Shown piece after piece: positions 45,368 through 53,731 of a stretch of 64,000 nucleotides of DNA. Both the position numbers and the translations under genes were made by a program. The stretch is from assembly GCF_014725735.1 (NCBI RefSeq), contig NZ_CP061368.1, positions 3,487,225 to 3,551,224 on the forward strand, in the 5' to 3' direction. The notes beneath the pieces were generated by a model. The model saw only the letters and a program-made list of their open reading frames with translations, did no database searches and was not told the DNA's origin. Each line of letters opens with the position of its first letter. Position 1 is the first letter of the stretch. Origin of the DNA: Wenzhouxiangella sp. AB-CW3 (lineage in GTDB: Bacteria > Pseudomonadota > Gammaproteobacteria > Xanthomonadales > Wenzhouxiangellaceae).

Positions 45368-47164
45368 TCAAGGCTGCAGGGGCCAGAAAATCGGGATGAC
45401 GATGGTTGCAGTTGCCCACATGAGAACGTTCATGGGTAGTCCGATCCTGACGAAATCCATGAAACGATAGCCACCGGCCTGGTAGACCAGGGTGTTGGTC
45501 TGGTACCCGATCGGGGTAGCGAAACTGGCGCTGCCGGCAAACATGACGGCGACAACGAACGGGCGCGGATCGTAGCCGAGCGTGATGGCCAGGCCGGCCG
45601 CGATGGGAGTGAGCAGAATGACCGAGGCATTGTTGCTCATCGTCTCGGTCATGACGGAGGTCATCAGGTAGATCAGCGACAGCATGGCGAAGGGCCCGAA
45701 TGGCGCGACGTAATAGGCCAGCTGCTCGGCCAGCAGTTGTGCCGTGCCCGAGGTCTGCATGGCCGAACCGATGGCCAGCATGGCAAAAATCAGGATCAAC
45801 AGCGACCACTGTACCGACTGGTAGGCCTCGTCGGAGGTCACACAGCCCGCCGCCACCACGACCACGGCCGCAATGATGGCCAGCACCACGATGGGCATCA
45901 CCTCGATGCCAGCCAGCACCATCACCAACCCCATGGCGGCAATGGCAATCCAGGCCTTGTCCCTTCGATAGGGGCGCGCCTCAGGCAGGGAGAGATTGGT
46001 GAACTCTTTCGTATGGTAGGCCTGCTGAAGTCCCCGGGCCGGCCCTGCCAGCAGCAGGGTATCGCCGTTCTGAACCCTCAGCTTGTCGAAATCACGGGAC
46101 TTGTTGCCCCTGGGGCGATGGATACCGACAATCTCGATACCATGCCGATGGCGCAGTTCCAGGTCACCAATCAGTTGGTTGACCAGCGGCGAATCCGGGC
46201 TGATCACGACTTCTGCCACTTCCCGGGCTTCATCCGAAGCCGCCGGCAACACAAGATCGTCATTATCGATTTGGTCGCGCAGCATCAAATCCGTATTGTT
46301 CGTCATCGACAACATTTCGGTCAGCGTGGTTTCGATCAAGATGCGGTCGCCCGGCCGGAGCACCAGTTCATCGGGCTCATCGCGCAGGGTATATCCCTGA
46401 CGAATTACGCTGATGGCCCGGTTCATGCGATCCTTGACCATGCGCGTCTCGCCAAGACGCCGACCGTCGTAGTCGGAATCGGGGGAAACGATCAGTTCGG
46501 TGATAAAGCGCTTGTCGCGTATGGTCTGCTTGAGCTCGCCGGCCTCGTCACTCAAAGTCGGCAGGAGCCAGCGCCCAACGGTGAGGAGGAACAGCATACC
46601 CACACCGGCCATGATCAATCCGGCGGCCGTAATCTCGAACATGGTGAAAGCTTCCATGCCCATGTCCTGGGCCACCCCGTCAACCAGCAGGTTGGTCGAA
46701 GTGCCGATCAGGGTACAGGTGCCACCGAATATGGAAGCGTAGGAGAGAGGAATCAGCAGCTTGGAGCTCGGAATTCTGCTTTGTCGCGCCACGGCCAGCA
46801 GGATGGGGATCATGATCACCACCACCGGCGTGTTGTTCATGAATGCGCTCATGGCCATGACGCTGACCATGGTGATCAGCATGGTGCGTAGCCAACTCGT
46901 GCCACTCAGGCGTGCGACCACCCGGCCCATGGAATCGATCACGCCGGTCTTTTCCAGTGCCGCGGAAATGATGAACATTGCACCGACGGTAATCGGTGCA
47001 TGATTGCTGAACGAGCCGAGCAACTGCTGCGGGGTGAGTACCCCGGCGATCAACAGGGCGACGACACCGATCATGGCAGTCACATCGGGTGGAAAGCGCT
47101 CGCGAATGAAGCTCACGAAAACGATCCCGATGACGATCAGTACGATGGCGATTTCCAGCGTCAC
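45368..47164 (-). CDS. SLC13/DASS-family permease with two RCK_C domains
   Basis: 598 residues and a paralogue of the permease at 42.5 kb. N-half motifs FMNNTPVVVIMIPI and GTCTLIGTSTNLLVDG; C-half motifs SVMTETMSNNASVILLTPIA and FATPIGYQTNTLVYQAGGY. Two RCK_C domains lie between about residues 210 and 385 (LIGDLELRHRHGIEIVGIHR). The canonical asparagine/threonine clamshell residues are kept in both halves. Probably a sodium- or proton-coupled anion carrier. Convergent with the btuF-like gene; divergent from the DUF6152 gene with 172 bp between starts. Confidence 0.87.
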   Translation of the reverse strand: MTLEIAIVLIVIGIVFVSFIRERFPPDVTAMIGVVALLIAGVLTPQQLLGSFSNHAPITVGAMFIISAALEKTGVIDSMGRVVARLSGTSWLRTMLITMVSVMAMSAFMNNTPVVVIMIPILLAVARQSRIPSSKLLIPLSYASIFGGTCTLIGTSTNLLVDGVAQDMGMEAFTMFEITAAGLIMAGVGMLFLLTVGRWLLPTLSDEAGELKQTIRDKRFITELIVSPDSDYDGRRLGETRMVKDRMNRAISVIRQGYTLRDEPDELVLRPGDRILIETTLTEMLSMTNNTDLMLRDQIDNDDLVLPAASDEAREVAEVVISPDSPLVNQLIGDLELRHRHGIEIVGIHRPRGNKSRDFDKLRVQNGDTLLLAGPARGLQQAYHTKEFTNLSLPEARPYRRDKAWIAIAAMGLVMVLAGIEVMPIVVLAIIAAVVVVAAGCVTSDEAYQSVQWSLLILIFAMLAIGSAMQTSGTAQLLAEQLAYYVAPFGPFAMLSLIYLMTSVMTETMSNNASVILLTPIAAGLAITLGYDPRPFVVAVMFAGSASFATPIGYQTNTLVYQAGGYRFMDFVRIGLPMNVLMWATATIVIPIFWPLQP

Positions 47165-47336
47165 TCGTATCCACTCAGACCTGGCGAATGGCCAAGGATA
47201 ACTGATCTGGTTGCAAATCTCGCATCACTCTTCGTGGAACTGAGCGACCCGAATCCGGCTATCGCCGGTGCAAACGCTCTTCGTGGCTCCGATGGTATGC
47301 TTTGACAATCCCCCCTTCATGCATGGAGCACCCAGG

Positions 47337-47714
47337 ATGAGAATCAGACAGACGTTAAAGGCACTTCTGACCTTGATGGCATTGTGCGCCTCATTCGTGG
47401 CACTGGCCCACCACGGCTGGTCGGGCAATACCGCTGGCGAGGTCGAGATCACCGGCGAGCTGGTCTCCGGCGTCAGTCTTTCCGGACCGCACGGCACCCT
47501 GCAGATTCGCGATGCCGACGGCCAGGTATGGAACATTACCCTGGCACCTGGTCCGCGCACCCATCGCGCCGGCTTGCGCGAAGACACCATTCCGGAAGGC
47601 GCCGAGGTGACCGTACACGGCGAGCGCCATGAAGACCCCGAAGTGTTCGAAGCCAAGGTGCGCCGGGTGATCTGGGAAGACCAGGTCTTCGACGTCTACC
47701 CGCCCAGCGACTGA
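47337..47714 (+). CDS. DUF6152-family exported protein
   Basis: 125 residues from ATG 47337, chosen for the AGGA just upstream and the immediate signal peptide (LLTLMALCASFVALA). The mature part begins HHGWSGNTAGEVEITG, a pattern (HHSW/HHGW plus OB-like beta strands) of the DUF6152 family, with GPHGTLQIRDADGQVWNITLAP. Function unknown; the two His after the signal cleavage site suggest metal binding. Pairs with the DUF6644-like membrane gene 22 bp downstream, as is common for this family. Confidence 0.75.
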   Translation: MRIRQTLKALLTLMALCASFVALAHHGWSGNTAGEVEITGELVSGVSLSGPHGTLQIRDADGQVWNITLAPGPRTHRAGLREDTIPEGAEVTVHGERHEDPEVFEAKVRRVIWEDQVFDVYPPSD

Positions 47715-47736
47715 CTTTTCGGGAGAGGCAAACGGA

Positions 47737-48225
47737 ATGTACGAGTGGATGGCCTGGCTGGAAGCCTCGGCGCTGGCCGACTTGCTGCGCGGGCTGGGGA
47801 TCTGGACCTACGGCATCGTCAACCTGGCCCACATTCTGGGCATCGGCCTGCTGTTTGGCGCCGTGGCACTGCTGGACCTGAGACTGCTGGGCCTGTGGCG
47901 TTCGATCCCGGTGGCGACCATCGCCCGCCCCACGGTACCGCTGGCGGCGACCGGCTTCGTGCTGGCCATAATCAGCGGCATCATGATGCTGAGCTTCAAC
48001 ACCACCGAGTACCACGGCAATCCGTTTCTCTACATCAAGCTGCCGATGGTGGTGGTCGGGCTGATCAACGTGGCTGTCATCACGCGATTGCCGGCCTGGA
48101 AACGGGCCACGGCAGGCGCTGTGGAAGCACCCGCCGATCGCACGATCCTGGCCCTCGCCGGAGGCATCTCGCTGCTGATCTGGCTGACGGTCATCACCTG
48201 CGGGCGGATGATCGGGTACTGGTAG
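47737..48225 (+). CDS. DUF6644-like membrane protein
   Basis: 162 residues with four to five membrane helices. Conserved-looking elements: IVNLAHILGIGLLFGAVALLDLRLLG with a membrane His, AATGFVLAIISGIMMLSF, and NPFLYIKLPMVVVGLINV. The intramembrane His and the general plan resemble small heme- or copper-linked membrane proteins, but no cofactor motif is certain. Translated just after the DUF6152 gene, so the two probably work together at the periplasmic face. Confidence 0.72.
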   Translation: MYEWMAWLEASALADLLRGLGIWTYGIVNLAHILGIGLLFGAVALLDLRLLGLWRSIPVATIARPTVPLAATGFVLAIISGIMMLSFNTTEYHGNPFLYIKLPMVVVGLINVAVITRLPAWKRATAGAVEAPADRTILALAGGISLLIWLTVITCGRMIGYW

Positions 48226-48234
48226 ATAGTGTGA

Positions 48235-48702
48235 TCAATCCGGGTCGCGCACACACAGCGCCTGGCCGTCGTCGAAGATGTGAACTGCGTAGTACTCCAG
48301 CCCACCGTCGAACATGAACCCCCAGTGATATCGGTCGGGCGGACCGGCGGTTTCATCACCGTCCTCAGCCGGCCGGTCTTCGAGTGATTCGTTACTCCAC
48401 AGGCAACAGGTATCGATATGAATCGGGTCGCGAATGCCGCGGCCGTCTGCCGCATCCGGATCATGCAATGACTGTAGTTCCTCCATGCTCGGCAATCGCC
48501 AGTCGCCATGACCGGCGAGATCAAGTTGCTCGCAGTAGTCGATCGCATCGGGCCAGGTGATGTCATTACCATTGGTTTGCAGAGCCCACTTCAGCCCGTT
48601 GAAGGTGACAGTCTCATCTGGGTCCGACGCCGCCAGAAGGGCGCTCATCGGAAGAGTGAAAAGCGCGGCCACAACAAGGTTCCTGGGAATCGAAAAGGTC
48701 AT
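48235..48702 (-). CDS. DUF1566 (Lcl C-terminal domain) exported protein
   Basis: 155 residues with signal peptide (VVAALFTLPMSALLA). The mature part is a single DUF1566 domain: FNGLKWALQTNGNDITWPDAIDYC, GHGDWRLPSMEELQSL, and a final GQALCVRD. Such domains act in adhesion or carbohydrate-like recognition in surface proteins; here it stands alone. ATG 48702 is chosen because the signal peptide begins there; the open frame to 48828 crosses a CTCTGTG repeat fragment (48786-48800). Confidence 0.78.
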   Translation of the reverse strand: MTFSIPRNLVVAALFTLPMSALLAASDPDETVTFNGLKWALQTNGNDITWPDAIDYCEQLDLAGHGDWRLPSMEELQSLHDPDAADGRGIRDPIHIDTCCLWSNESLEDRPAEDGDETAGPPDRYHWGFMFDGGLEYYAVHIFDDGQALCVRDPD

Positions 48703-48785
48703 GTTCAGCTCCAGTATTTTTGTCCCAAGGCCACAGTATAAGGATTGCAAGTCAATTGCATCCGGCACCGCCGAGACCAGGGAGG

Positions 48786-48800
48786 CTCTGTGTCTCTGTG
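48786..48800. repeat. Fragment of the CACAGAG dispersed repeat
   Basis: CTCTGTGTCTCTGTG, matching the right arm of the hairpin at 60971-60994, in the gap between the DUF1566 gene and the Dph6-like gene (48703-48840). Confidence 0.5.
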
Positions 48801-48840
48801 ATGCATTCTGAAATAAAAGAGCCGTCATGTCCGTGCAGCA

Positions 48841-49548
48841 CTATTGATCGACCGGCAACAACTCCAGCATGGCGAAGCGGTTGTGCGTCACGACGACACG
48901 CCCGGTACTGAAATGCAGCGAATGCCGGAAAGGCGGCCCGCCATGCACGAAGGTATGGAACTCGCCGTTCTCGCCGCAGGGATCAATGCCGGGAGGGAGC
49001 GCGTCGAGAAAGGACTGATCGAAGCGACAGCCCAGGAAGTGATCAGGTAAGTGGTGGGTGTCGATACAACTGATGGTCAGTTGCCATCCATCCTCGACCA
49101 ACTTCCGAGCCAGCCGGTCGGTCGGTTCCTGCCAAATGGGAAACAGCGGTGTCCAGCCCAACCGTTCGAACAACGCCTCACGCCACTGGCGTATGTCGGC
49201 CAGGAAGAGATCGCCGCAGGCAACATGGGCGATGCCACGCTCACGAAACGGGGCCAGACCGCGAGAAAGCCGTCGCTCGTACTCGGCATTGTTGCAGTCC
49301 TCGGGCAAACCCACCGTGACCAGGGGGATGCCCAGCGCATCGGCCTGGGCACGAAGCAGTGATCCTGGCGTGCCATGCATGGCCACGCGCCCGTTGCGCT
49401 CGTTGACGGTAGTTAGCATCGCTTCGATCCGCCAACGGGGGTCGGAATTCAGCCGATGAAACATGAACAGACTGTCTTTGCCGCCGGAAGACAGCACCAC
49501 AACCGAATGCGGCGAGTCTGCTTCGGGATTGTCGGTCGGTATACTCAT
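48841..49548 (-). CDS. Dph6-like ATP-pyrophosphatase (adenine nucleotide alpha hydrolase superfamily)
   Basis: 235 residues. The PP-loop is VVLSSGGKDSLFMFH; further family blocks are MLTTVNERNGRVAMHG, LPEDCNNAEYE, VACGDLFLADIRQWRE, LFPIWQEPT and GENGEFHTFVHGGPPF. The last is characteristic of the diphthine-ammonia ligase group. Bacteria lack diphthamide, so the reaction here is probably a different ATP-dependent amidation or thiolation. Stands alone, divergent from a PH-domain gene with 35 bp between starts. Confidence 0.83.
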   Translation of the reverse strand: MSIPTDNPEADSPHSVVVLSSGGKDSLFMFHRLNSDPRWRIEAMLTTVNERNGRVAMHGTPGSLLRAQADALGIPLVTVGLPEDCNNAEYERRLSRGLAPFRERGIAHVACGDLFLADIRQWREALFERLGWTPLFPIWQEPTDRLARKLVEDGWQLTISCIDTHHLPDHFLGCRFDQSFLDALPPGIDPCGENGEFHTFVHGGPPFRHSLHFSTGRVVVTHNRFAMLELLPVDQ

Positions 49549-49583
49549 AATTTTTCACTTCAGTTCATTAGGGATAGCAGACC

Positions 49584-50000
49584 ATGCTGATCAAGTCTCG
49601 AATCGACACCTGGGTCGCGATCGTCCTGATCGCTTCTGCCTTTGCTTGCCTGGGCGCAGGCTTTATGATCATGGCCGGGGGATCCGTCACGAATTTTCTG
49701 ATCGGACTGGCTGTGCTGACCGGTGGCGTCATGCTGCCGGGCTGGATCCTTTTGCAAACCACCTACCTGCTGGGCCCCGAAAAACTGACGATTCGAAGCG
49801 GTCCCTTTCGGTGGCATGTGGCTTATAACGACATCGACCAGGCCGTCAGGAAGCGATGCCTGATGTCCGGCCCGGCATTATCAATGGATCGGATTGTCCT
49901 GCACTACGGGAAGTCACGGCAGCTCGTAATTTCGCCTGAAGATCCCGAGCGCTTTCTTGCTGAGTTGAAGCGACTGAGGCAAGCGACCAGAACCGCGTGA
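49584..50000 (+). CDS. Small membrane protein with bacterial PH domain (bPH_4-like)
   Basis: 138 residues. Two N-terminal membrane helices (WVAIVLIASAFACLGAGFMI and FLIGLAVLTGGVMLPGWILL) are followed by a short PH-like beta domain: YLLGPEKLTIRSGPFRWHVAYNDI, ALSMDRIVLHYGKSRQLVISPEDPERFLAEL. The second part matches the bPH_4 (DUF1200) type. Function unknown. A 13-bp hairpin follows the stop. Confidence 0.8.
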   Translation: MLIKSRIDTWVAIVLIASAFACLGAGFMIMAGGSVTNFLIGLAVLTGGVMLPGWILLQTTYLLGPEKLTIRSGPFRWHVAYNDIDQAVRKRCLMSGPALSMDRIVLHYGKSRQLVISPEDPERFLAELKRLRQATRTA

Positions 50001-50001
50001 A

Positions 50002-50033
50002 TGCCGGGCGGGCACAGCAATGCCCGCCCGGCA
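50002..50033. terminator. Bidirectional hairpin terminator
   Basis: TGCCGGGCGGGCA (50002-50014), loop CAGCAA, TGCCCGCCCGGCA (50021-50033): a perfect 13-bp stem between the convergent PH-domain gene and the last gene of the lipase/DUF1302 operon. Short T-rich sequence (GGTTTCGTT) follows on the plus strand. Confidence 0.75.
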
Positions 50034-50046
50034 GGTTTCGTTGAGG

Positions 50047-52521
50047 TTATCGAACCTTGACCGGCTCCTTCCAGGCCAGCAGCACGCGGGACAGGGCCGG
50101 CAGCAGCAGCATGGCACCGATCATGTTGAAGATGAACATGAAGGCCAGCAGAACTCCCATGTCGGCCTGGAACTGCAGGTCGGAGAACAGCCAGGTACCC
50201 ACGCCCACAGCCAGCGTCATGGCGGTAAAGAACACAGCCTTGCCGGTCAGCCGGAGCGTGCGCATGTAGGCCTCGTCCAGCGTCAGCCCTTCGCGCAGGA
50301 AACTTCGCATTCGACTGAATATGTAAATGCCGTAGTCAACACCAATGCCTACACCCAGGGCGACTACCGGCAGCGTATTGACCTTCAATCCGATCCCCAT
50401 GAAAGCCATCAGCGAGTAGGCCAGGTAACTGACCAGCACCAGCGGCAGCACGATGCACAAGGTGCCCATCACCGAGCGGAAAGTCAGCAGACAGAGAATG
50501 ATGATGGCCGAATAGACGTAGAGCAGCATCGGCGTCTGGGCGTTCTCCACTACTTCGTTGGTAGCCGCCATGACCCCGACATTGCCGGTGGCAAGACGGA
50601 ACTTCAGACACTCCTCGCAGGGTTCGTCATCCTGTTCGAGCAGGCCTTCGACCACATCGCCGGGGCCGGTGAAGTCCAGCAGATCCTCGACATAGATCTC
50701 CTCGCGCAGCTCACGTACCCGATTGACCACGCGGATGATGGTTTCCGCGCGGTGGTCGGAGGTGTACATCATGATCGGGATGGCGCTGCAATCGCGATTG
50801 AGCAGACCGGAGTCGGTATCGATGTCCTGCAGGTTCTGGCGCATGATGAAGTTGTTGCGCGGCAGCACTTTCCAACGCAAATTACCTTCGTTCCAGCCAG
50901 CGTTGACCACCTTGGCCACCATGGGCAGGGAAATGACCTGCTGAACCCCTTCGACGTTGTACATCTGCCATGAGAAGCGGTCGATCGCCTCCATGACGGC
51001 ATAGGACTCGGTGCAGGCTTCCGGCACGGTCTCGGCAATCACCGAAATCAGGTCGGTGCCCAGCGAGAACTTGTCGGCGATCAGGCGCGCATCCTGGTTG
51101 TAGCGCGCGTCTTCACGCAGTTCCGGCACGCCGGGCTGGGAATCACCGATCTGCATGTCCTGGGATTTGATCCAGCCAAAGGAGAACAGACCGACACCGG
51201 CAATGATGGCCACCAATGCCACCCGCGGACGGGTAAACGAGGCAATGGTGTTCCATATGATGCTGGGCTTCTGCGCGGCCTCGTATTCATTGCGGCGGCG
51301 ACGATCTTCCCTGCGCAGCCGCACGTAGGACAGCAGGATGGGCAACAGCAGAAGATTGGTGAAGATGATGATCGCCACCCCGATACTGGCGGTAATGGCC
51401 AGCTCCTGGATGATGCGGATATTGATCAGCAAAATGGTCAGGAAGCCGATGGTGTCACTGATCAGGGCGATCGAGCCGGGGGCCAGCAGGCGGGCAAACG
51501 TGGCCTTGGATGCCTCGAGGCTGGATGCCGGACGAACATCGTCGAGTGGAATACCGGATTGCACCAGTCCCGCGGCCGAATGCCCGCCGAACATCTTTTC
51601 GGCGCTCCAGCCACTGATCATCTGCACCCCGTGACTGACCCCGATGGCAAACACCAGGAATGGTGTGAGGATGTTCATCGGGTCGATGCCAAAGCCCAGC
51701 AGGCTGAGCGCACCAAGCTGCCAGATCACGGCCACCGTGGAACAGGCCAGCGGCAGCACGGTCAGCCAGATCGAACCGGAGTACCAGTACAGCAGCAAGG
51801 CGGTGATCAGGAAGGCCACGCCGAAGTAAGCCACGACACCGCGCGCGCCATCGGCGATGTCTCCGACGATTTTTGCAAAGCCGATGATGTGGACGCTGTG
51901 ATCCTCGTTCTCGAACTCCGCCCGGATGGCTTCCAGGCGACTGGCGACATCCTGGTAGTCCAGCGTTTCACCCGTCGAAGGGTCCCGCTCGAGCAGGTTG
52001 GCCCACACCATGGCGCCGGAGAAGTCCTCGGACACCAGCCTCCCGACTTCGCCGGAGCTGACGATATTGGAGCGTACGCGCTCGAACATTTCCGGCGACG
52101 GCGAAAAATCGGCGGGGATGACGTTGCCCCCGGCGAATCCGTCCTCGACGATCTCGACGAAACGCACGTTGGGGGTGAATATCGAACGTACGCTGGCCCG
52201 GTCGACACCGGGAACGAAGAACACTCGATTGGTGACTTCTTCGAAATCTTCGAAGAATTCCGGCGTGAACATCTCGCCGTCGCGCGCCATCACCGCCACC
52301 ATGATGCGATTGGCGCCGCCAAACTCCCGCTCGTAATCGAGGAAAGTCTGCATGAAGTCGTGCTCGAGCGGCAACTGCTTCATGAACCCGGCATCCACAC
52401 GCAGTTGGGTGGCGTAGAAGGCCATGGCCACCGTGCCCAGCAGGAAGACCAGCAGAACCAGCGGGCGAACCCGGAAAACAGCGTCTGCGACGCGACGTGT
52501 CAGGCTGTTGGCTTCACTCAT
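50047..52521 (-). CDS. RND-superfamily exporter of the MMPL/hydrophobe type
   Basis: 824 residues with twelve membrane helices in two sets (SSD-like after the first periplasmic loop, about 230-420, and again 640-815). Charged positions within helices occur in VALGVGIGVDYGIYIFSRMR, the proton-relay region of MMPL proteins; LTPFLVFAIGVSHGVQMISG is the first-half equivalent. Periplasmic loops are smaller than in AcrB. Relatives move lipids, hopanoids or glycolipids. It is the last gene of the operon and overlaps the YCF48-like gene by 8 nt. Confidence 0.85.
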   Translation of the reverse strand: MSEANSLTRRVADAVFRVRPLVLLVFLLGTVAMAFYATQLRVDAGFMKQLPLEHDFMQTFLDYEREFGGANRIMVAVMARDGEMFTPEFFEDFEEVTNRVFFVPGVDRASVRSIFTPNVRFVEIVEDGFAGGNVIPADFSPSPEMFERVRSNIVSSGEVGRLVSEDFSGAMVWANLLERDPSTGETLDYQDVASRLEAIRAEFENEDHSVHIIGFAKIVGDIADGARGVVAYFGVAFLITALLLYWYSGSIWLTVLPLACSTVAVIWQLGALSLLGFGIDPMNILTPFLVFAIGVSHGVQMISGWSAEKMFGGHSAAGLVQSGIPLDDVRPASSLEASKATFARLLAPGSIALISDTIGFLTILLINIRIIQELAITASIGVAIIIFTNLLLLPILLSYVRLRREDRRRRNEYEAAQKPSIIWNTIASFTRPRVALVAIIAGVGLFSFGWIKSQDMQIGDSQPGVPELREDARYNQDARLIADKFSLGTDLISVIAETVPEACTESYAVMEAIDRFSWQMYNVEGVQQVISLPMVAKVVNAGWNEGNLRWKVLPRNNFIMRQNLQDIDTDSGLLNRDCSAIPIMMYTSDHRAETIIRVVNRVRELREEIYVEDLLDFTGPGDVVEGLLEQDDEPCEECLKFRLATGNVGVMAATNEVVENAQTPMLLYVYSAIIILCLLTFRSVMGTLCIVLPLVLVSYLAYSLMAFMGIGLKVNTLPVVALGVGIGVDYGIYIFSRMRSFLREGLTLDEAYMRTLRLTGKAVFFTAMTLAVGVGTWLFSDLQFQADMGVLLAFMFIFNMIGAMLLLPALSRVLLAWKEPVKVR

Positions 52522-53650
52522 GACTCAGTCCATCCTCTCCGGCCAGTACCCGGGTTCCTTCCGTGGTGTAGAGCACCGCGGCATAGTCACTGCCCAGGCG
52601 ATCCTCCCTGACGCGGAAGGTTTCATCCTGCGGGTTAAAGGTCAATACCGCGGCACCGCCCCCCACCATGACCGGACGGCCCTCGGGATCGATAGTCGCA
52701 CCCATGAGACTCGACGACACACCGGTGTCGAGGATCTCCCAGCTGTCACCAAAATTGTCGCTGAACTGCACGTTGCCACGCAGCCCAAACGCCAGCACGC
52801 CGCCATTGGCAGGGATCAACCCGAACATTGAACCCGGATACGGAAAACGGAAGCTCTCCCAGCTCTCGCCCCCGTCGGTGCTGCGAAACCCGTAGCCTCG
52901 CTCGGCCACCATCATCATCTGCCCATCGCCAAGATCGAGCACGGCGTTGAGATGGCATTCCATGAACTCATAGCAGCCACGATCGAAGTCCTGTTCGGGA
53001 TCATAGAACTCATCGTCCCAGTCATCATCTCCATGACCCCAGTCATCATCTCCATGACCCCAGTCATCCTCGTCAGGACCGATTTCATCGGCAAACTCAT
53101 CTTCAGACTCGGCAGCTTCCCGCCAATCAATGGCTTCCGAAGTCACCAGGTCCATCATTTCATGCACGTCCCAGTGACGACCGGCATCATCAGTGCGCAT
53201 GAAAAGGCCGTAGGCTCCGATTGCAATGCCTTCGTTGGCGTTGAAGAAATGGACATCGAGCAGGGGTTGCTCCCATTCAGGCTCAAAGGACTGCAGGCTC
53301 CAGGTATCGCCCCGGTCCCGGCTGTGAATGATGGTGGAGTCATGACCGACCGCCCAGAGTCGGCCATCAGTGTAGGTGACCCGGACCAGGGTGGCGGAAA
53401 CCGGCACAAAGCGCGCCTGGGTCCATTCCCGGCCATCGTCGGAGTACAGCACGTGGCCGCGTTCGCCCACGGCCACGTAGCGCTCACCGGCCTGGACTAT
53501 GTCGAGCATCAGCGACTTGTGCGCCAGAGGCGCCGGGTCGGCAGGTCGTGGTTCGATTTCAAGATCGGCCGGCTGGGCCGAGACCAGCGAAACAGCCGGC
53601 AGTAGAAGGGAAATCAGCAGGAAATGCTTGAGAGGACCCATGGCTTGCAC
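52514..53650 (-). CDS. YCF48-like exported beta-propeller protein
   Basis: 378 residues, signal peptide (LLISLLLPAVSLVSA). Blades with BNR/Asp-box-like repeats are visible: HVLYSDDGREW, IIHSRDRGDTW, LFMRTDDAGRHW, GFRSTDGGESW, VQFSDNFGDSW. These are characteristic of YCF48/photosystem II stability factor-like proteins. An acidic insert at about residues 195-225 contains a perfect 7-residue duplication (GHGDDDW), encoded by a 21-bp tandem repeat. Probably a periplasmic assembly or gating partner of the RND protein encoded directly after it. Confidence 0.82.
   Translation of the reverse strand: MQAMGPLKHFLLISLLLPAVSLVSAQPADLEIEPRPADPAPLAHKSLMLDIVQAGERYVAVGERGHVLYSDDGREWTQARFVPVSATLVRVTYTDGRLWAVGHDSTIIHSRDRGDTWSLQSFEPEWEQPLLDVHFFNANEGIAIGAYGLFMRTDDAGRHWDVHEMMDLVTSEAIDWREAAESEDEFADEIGPDEDDWGHGDDDWGHGDDDWDDEFYDPEQDFDRGCYEFMECHLNAVLDLGDGQMMMVAERGYGFRSTDGGESWESFRFPYPGSMFGLIPANGGVLAFGLRGNVQFSDNFGDSWEILDTGVSSSLMGATIDPEGRPVMVGGGAAVLTFNPQDETFRVREDRLGSDYAAVLYTTEGTRVLAGEDGLSHE
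53023..53068. repeat. 21-bp in-frame tandem repeat in the YCF48-like gene
   Basis: CAGTCATCATCTCCATGACC recurs 21 bp later (about 53025 and 53046) as two full copies plus a partial third, encoding the GHGDDDW repeat. A multiple of three, so copy-number changes would keep the frame. Confidence 0.7.
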
Positions 53651-53684
53651 CCCGGAAAGTTCTTCGTTCTGATGCGCTCAGACA

Positions 53685-53712
53685 CCGGGGCCGGCATTGA
53701 AGCCGGCCCCGG
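53685..53712. promoter_or_regulatory. Intercistronic hairpin in the lipase operon
   Basis: CCGGGGCCGGC (53685-53695), loop ATTGAA, GCCGGCCCCGG (53702-53712): perfect 11-bp stem in the 81-bp gap between DUF1329 and the YCF48-like gene, the largest gap in the operon. No U-tract follows on the minus strand, so attenuation or mRNA 3'-end protection fits better than full termination. Confidence 0.6.
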
Positions 53713-53731
53713 CAGTATTGAGGGAATCGGA

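Noticed and set aside
45198..45809. 203-residue minus-strand frame ending in the octamer array
   Set aside because: Overlaps the SLC13 permease in another frame, and its C-terminus is just translated repeat (NQPTNQRTNEPT).
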